In this document: positions 61,083 through 64,000 of the stretch, piece after piece
Position numbering within the stretch: the stretch's first letter is position 1
Layout of the letters: every line of letters starts with the position of its first letter
Origin: Chitinophaga fulva
GTDB lineage: Bacteria; Bacteroidota; Bacteroidia; Chitinophagales; Chitinophagaceae
DNA: 64,000 bases
Assembly (NCBI RefSeq): GCF_012927205.1
Contig: NZ_JABBGC010000003.1
Span: 744,001 to 808,000 of the forward strand
Reading direction: 5' to 3'
Notes under the pieces: generated by a model
What the model was told of the DNA's origin: nothing
Databases searched by the model: none
The model's input: the letters and a program-made list of their open reading frames with translations, nothing else
Position numbers and translations under genes: made by a program

Positions 61083-61316
61083 TCAATCTATCACATTCGT
61101 CGTAACAACCAGATCACAAGGACCAGGAACGTTGGTCGCCAGCACTCCAGACATAGTAGTATTTAATATTGCTTTCGCTGGCACTAGCACATCACACTTT
61201 CCATTAACAAAATTCCGGGTATAAATAACATGATTATTACGTGCCTTCAAAGCCAACGATGCAGAGGCAACAACAAGTACAATAAGCGATACAAAAAATA
61301 CAATTAACTTTTTCAT
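61083..61316 (-). CDS. Small exported two-cysteine peptide D
   Basis: 77 residues from ATG 61316; the longer frame lacks a leader. MKKLIVFFVSLIVLVVASA leader, then LALKARNNHVIYTRN, Cys in GKCDVLVP and Cys in NVPGPCDLVVTT. It is the closest to peptide A, which has SIPGPCDLVYIT. It is last in the row of three near the AraC-type HTH gene. Confidence 0.82.
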   Translation of the reverse strand: MKKLIVFFVSLIVLVVASASLALKARNNHVIYTRNFVNGKCDVLVPAKAILNTTMSGVLATNVPGPCDLVVTTNVID

Positions 61317-61425
61317 ACTATAATGTTTTTTAAATTTTAAGTAAAAAGACAGGTTATATGCGCATGACAATAAACCACCGGCGTATCCATGCGACAAATT
61401 CATAAAAGTTATAAAAAAGGATTCC

Positions 61426-61755
61426 TCACTGCCACTTCACCTCTCCCGGCGTCTCCTGGAACACACGATGAAACGCCCGTGCGAAGCTACCAGAGGTACT
61501 ATACCCTAAAGTAATAGCCACTTCTTTCACCTGATGATCTTCCTGAAGTAGTTTCTTGGCATAGTTCATAGCACGTTCAAGCTGATACTGATAAATCGTT
61601 ACGTCGTAGAGCATTTTAAATCCTTTTGTTAGTTTGCTTTCACTAAGACCGGAGAAGTGGACCAGGTGCTGTATATCTATTCTTTTTGGGGGTTGTTCGT
61701 CGATGAATGCTTTGGTCTTAATAATAGCTTTCTCTTGGAACTTTGTCAGTTTCAT
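61426..61755 (-). CDS. AraC-type HTH regulator (HTH domain only)
   Basis: 109 residues from ATG 61755 (ATG 61791 would add 12). The double HTH has IDIQHLVHFSGLSESKLTKGFKML and VKEVAITLGYSTSGSFARAFHRVFQETPGE. There is no effector domain, so it may act through an unknown co-sensor. It lies upstream of, and on the same strand as, the peptide genes, about 110 bp before peptide D. It might regulate the cluster. Confidence 0.88.
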   Translation of the reverse strand: MKLTKFQEKAIIKTKAFIDEQPPKRIDIQHLVHFSGLSESKLTKGFKMLYDVTIYQYQLERAMNYAKKLLQEDHQVKEVAITLGYSTSGSFARAFHRVFQETPGEVKWQ

Positions 61756-61932
61756 CAATTGATGGTTATGAGGGTATTGGCAATACATCATGCGATATAC
61801 GTTTTACTCTAAAGTTGCAATCGCAATTAAAAGTTAGGACTTTTTTCGCGGATTTTCAATAGGTAAGACAAGTTTTTTAAGCAACCAAAACCGGCTGCAT
61901 AATAGTCGCAGCAAGGGTTACAAGAGAGAAAA

Positions 61933-61958
61933 AGCAGGGAGAGAGCTCCCCGCCTGCT
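61933..61958 (-). terminator. Terminator after the 209-aa hypothetical gene
   Basis: AGCAGG...CCTGCT stem with inner GGGGAG/CTCCC pairing, followed on the - strand by TTTTCTC. Confidence 0.6.
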
Positions 61959-61979
61959 GCTTGTTGAGTCGATAATAAG

Positions 61980-62609
61980 TTACTGGACTGTCCATGGTTT
62001 GTCGAAGCTCAGATACTGATCGTAGGAGATCGTTTGCCAGTTGAACAGTACGATACCGCTGTCTTCTAGCAACCGTAGCGCGCTGACGGTGGAGAGTGGA
62101 TGTTGAGAGGTGACGTCTTCTATGAAATGACCGTCGCTACGCTGGTAGGTAAACCAGTAATAGTGTGTCGCGGTGTGGTCTGGGCACAACTCCGCCAGTG
62201 GCATGGGCCGGTGGATACCGTTGATCCGTAGGGGTTGTTCCAGCAGCAACGAATAGTAATGTTGCAGCTCATGTAACGACTCCATCACCAGTGGTTCGGA
62301 TTGCTCATCATACACGTCTTCGACGTAGTACCCGTTACCCAAGCGCTGCAATCGCAGACCGTTACCGGATCCATACAACCCTTTCTTACCGGCGATAGGC
62401 TTAAATCCGGCCAACTGTAGCACCCTCGGTGTGAGCGGCACACCTGCAACGTCTTTGAAATGCATCCAAATGGTGTTACCACCTTCCGGCGCGTCAGCCA
62501 ACAACAGTTCGTCTTTTTCCGCATTGATACTACGGACGAACATCACGCTGGCGTCTTCATGTAATGGACAATCCACTACATCTCCAATGCTAAATTGCTC
62601 TTTGTTCAT
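61980..62609 (-). CDS. Hypothetical protein (209 aa) with HELQ-type motif
   Basis: No named family. The middle segment SLHELQHYYSLLLEQPLRI resembles the H(V/E)(H/E)LQNLYFAL motif of a set of Bacteroidota hypotheticals. There is an N-terminal beta-rich region (FSIGDVVDCPLHEDASVMF) and no signal peptide or TM. Base composition is back to that of the GC-richer part of the window. It has its own terminator. Confidence 0.7.
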   Translation of the reverse strand: MNKEQFSIGDVVDCPLHEDASVMFVRSINAEKDELLLADAPEGGNTIWMHFKDVAGVPLTPRVLQLAGFKPIAGKKGLYGSGNGLRLQRLGNGYYVEDVYDEQSEPLVMESLHELQHYYSLLLEQPLRINGIHRPMPLAELCPDHTATHYYWFTYQRSDGHFIEDVTSQHPLSTVSALRLLEDSGIVLFNWQTISYDQYLSFDKPWTVQ

Positions 62610-62967
62610 AAGTTTATTTTATATCTATGAACGCAAATATAGTGGTTGGATTCATATCTCCAAACACAATATAGAAAAGCAACACAAGTGATGACACTCA
62701 AAAATGATCGAAATAAAATCATTATGATTTTGATAGAATCAATTTGTTAGGATGTCTTACAAAACAACAGCCACTAGAGTAAAAATTAAACCAGATTATC
62801 TTAGTGATCTAAAAATTATCTTTCGGATTTCTAAAAAATTTTTGAGCAAGGGGCATGCAAAGGCATAAAACAACAAAAGCCGATGAAAAAAGGGAGCAAC
62901 AATGAAAACACATTCTTATCATGACAAAGTCCACTGACAGAGCACCAAAATCAACTTCCAATAAAAA

Positions 62968-62992
62968 AGGCGACCCCGTTATGGGATCGCCT
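62968..62992 (-). terminator. Terminator of the lipoprotein gene at 63.0-63.6 kb
   Basis: AGGCGA-C-CCC-GTTAT-GGG-A-TCGCCT with one mismatch, and TTTTTT on the - strand. The rest of 62610-63013 shows nothing I can name; a 71-codon frame there is not convincing. Confidence 0.78.
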
Positions 62993-63013
62993 CTAAATAT
63001 CTCTTGATAACGC

Positions 63014-63553
63014 TTAATACGCATTATTCACCGTCAACTCATACGCCTCCCTCGCTCCGGCTATCCCTCCCAGCACTTCCAGCTTCTTCGTCAGCGTCGT
63101 AGTCGGCAGGCTCACATGAAACTTCCCGTCTTTGTCTTTGGTCACGGTAGCAGTGGCAGCGGTGCCGCCATAGGTGTACATCACTGCGCCGGTGCTGACG
63201 GCAGTGCCTACGGTGCAATTAATAACGATCGTCCTGTTGGAGGCATCAGCTGCCAGCATTTCCTCTGAACCGAGGCTATACTGCCCTTCGCCGAGGAAGC
63301 CGTGAAAAACAATGGTAAGCGCGCTACCGGAGAAGGCGCCATAGTTGCCACCGGTACCGACCGTGCTGACGGCGATGGAGGTGATTTTGCCATCGGCGGA
63401 AGATGTCTGGGCGGAAGTACCTTTTACGTAGGCGTAGGTTCCCAGTTTCCAGGTGGCATCACCCTCGGGGGAAACTTTATCGTCATTCTTTTTGCCGCAG
63501 GAAAACAGCATCGCTGAAATGATGACCAGCAGGAGAGGTAAAATGTTCTTCAT
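63014..63553 (-). CDS. Hypothetical lipoprotein (179 aa)
   Basis: ATG 63553 gives a lipoprotein signal (lipobox AMLFSC) followed by GKKNDDK. The mature part is Gly/Ser/Thr/Ala-rich beta structure, like small Bacteroidota surface lipoproteins of unknown role. It follows the tRNA-Ser gene after its terminator. Confidence 0.78.
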   Translation of the reverse strand: MKNILPLLLVIISAMLFSCGKKNDDKVSPEGDATWKLGTYAYVKGTSAQTSSADGKITSIAVSTVGTGGNYGAFSGSALTIVFHGFLGEGQYSLGSEEMLAADASNRTIVINCTVGTAVSTGAVMYTYGGTAATATVTKDKDGKFHVSLPTTTLTKKLEVLGGIAGAREAYELTVNNAY

Positions 63554-63579
63554 GATATGATTTGGGTTAAAAAAGAAAA

Positions 63580-63609
63580 AAGCCCCGCTGTTTTGCAACA
63601 ACAGAGCTT
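63580..63609 (-). terminator. Terminator after tRNA-Ser
   Basis: AAGC-CTGTT...AACAG-GCTT pairing with a short loop, and a T-rich run (TTTTTCTTTT) on the - strand, 9 bp after the tRNA. Confidence 0.65.
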
Positions 63610-63617
63610 AAAGCTTG

Positions 63618-63702
63618 CGGAGAGTCAGGGATTCGAACCCCGGGACCTGTTACAGTCAACAGTTTTCAAGACTGCCGCAATCGACCGCTCTGCCAACTCT
63701 CC
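63618..63702 (-). tRNA. tRNA-Ser (anticodon TGA)
   Basis: An 85-base class II tRNA. The acceptor stem GGAGAGT/ACTCTCC, the anticodon loop CTTGAAA with TGA at 63668-63666, a long variable arm, and the T-loop GGTTCGAATCC are all present. CCA is not encoded. Confidence 0.97.
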
Positions 63703-63711
63703 GTGAGACCG

Positions 63712-63719
63712 CAAATGTA
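63712..63719 (-). promoter_or_regulatory. -7 element (TACATTTG) of tRNA-Ser
   Basis: TAnnTTTG on the - strand, ending 9 nt before the mature 5' end, a typical tRNA position. Confidence 0.55.
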
Positions 63720-63936
63720 TAAAAGGGAATGATTTAAAAAAAATTTTCAGCCCGCTTTTTTTAAAAAATTTATATCCTGAAGCAACCGCCCCTGCTGCCG
63801 AACAGCGGCCAAAATGCCATCAAAACAGCCATGGCAGACACTTTCAGCACCGGTACATTTTTATCATTATATAGCACCCTGAGTGACAAGTAATTAGCCC
63901 TGCTGGCAAACATATTCATTTTCCGTAATTTTAAAG

Positions 63937-64000
63937 ATGGACAATATATTCTTTGAAGGACCTGTCATGTGGTCTCAAATAGACGCCAACATGCACTTGC
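63937..64000 (+). CDS. Acyl-CoA thioesterase (hotdog fold), partial
   Basis: The first 21 codons of a gene cut by the right edge: MDNIFFEGPVMWSQIDANMH. The W-x-x-I/M-D-A-N-x-H pattern is the hotdog thioesterase active-site start (Asp as catalytic residue, as in 4-hydroxybenzoyl-CoA thioesterases). The rest is outside the window. Confidence 0.65.
   Translation, partial: MDNIFFEGPVMWSQIDANMHL

Noticed and set aside
62809..63024. 71-codon frame upstream of the 209-aa gene
   Set aside because: Spans the terminator of the lipoprotein gene and overlaps its stop; composition is not coding-like.

Overview
The window looks like the chromosome of a Chitinophaga-type member of the Bacteroidota (Chitinophagaceae). 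Three things support this: a SusC/SusD pair behind an ECF sigma factor and FecR; a type IX-secreted metalloprotease and beta-glucan hydrolases; and repeated TAnnTTTG (-7) promoter elements, which are diagnostic of the Bacteroidota sigma factor. No plasmid or phage backbone is visible. The left edge cuts a GNAT acetyltransferase and the right edge cuts an acyl-CoA thioesterase.

Layout. 0-5.7 kb: a PLP decarboxylase-EamA exporter pair, a RAYT-type Y1 transposase beside a REP-like palindrome pair, and an alkA-ogt alkylation-repair pair. 5.8-13.8 kb: small enzymes and regulators, including two tandem MocR-type regulators, an ArsR-SDR pair and an AraC-Old Yellow Enzyme pair. 13.2-22.7 kb: one strand carries a class A beta-lactamase, a two-component system and a CusABC-like metal efflux operon. 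A four-fold, 11-bp phased TTAGA array lies at the efflux promoter. 22.9-28.7 kb: proB-proA, a small exported peptide, fructose-bisphosphate aldolase, an epimerase and a histidine phosphatase. 28.7-35.5 kb: a T9SS M43 protease, REP and tandem repeats, and divergent GH30/GH16 glucanases. 35.6-44 kb: a MarR-isochorismatase-MFS operon, RibD-like reductases, an S41 protease and AraC/GlxA regulators.

44-62 kb holds an ECF sigma-FecR-SusC-SusD-thioredoxin locus. It is followed by one truncated and one complete IS3 element, an S9 peptidase, three small two-cysteine exported peptides, a CxxC lipoprotein and a polytopic membrane protein. From inside susC (about 46.95 kb) to about 61.8 kb the DNA is clearly more AT-rich than its surroundings, which suggests an acquired or recombined island. 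62-64 kb returns to ordinary composition and holds a hypothetical protein, a lipoprotein and tRNA-Ser(TGA).

The most interesting material is: the four-member family of small exported peptides (A at 25.4 kb, B-D at 57.6-61.3 kb) with redox and peptidase neighbours; the phased operator array of the efflux operon; the 30-bp-spaced CAGATT operators shared by the MocR genes and a third orphan site; the RAYT/REP composites flanked by 9-bp tandem repeats; and the apparent mosaic break inside susC. All calls come from reading the sequence, with no database search.
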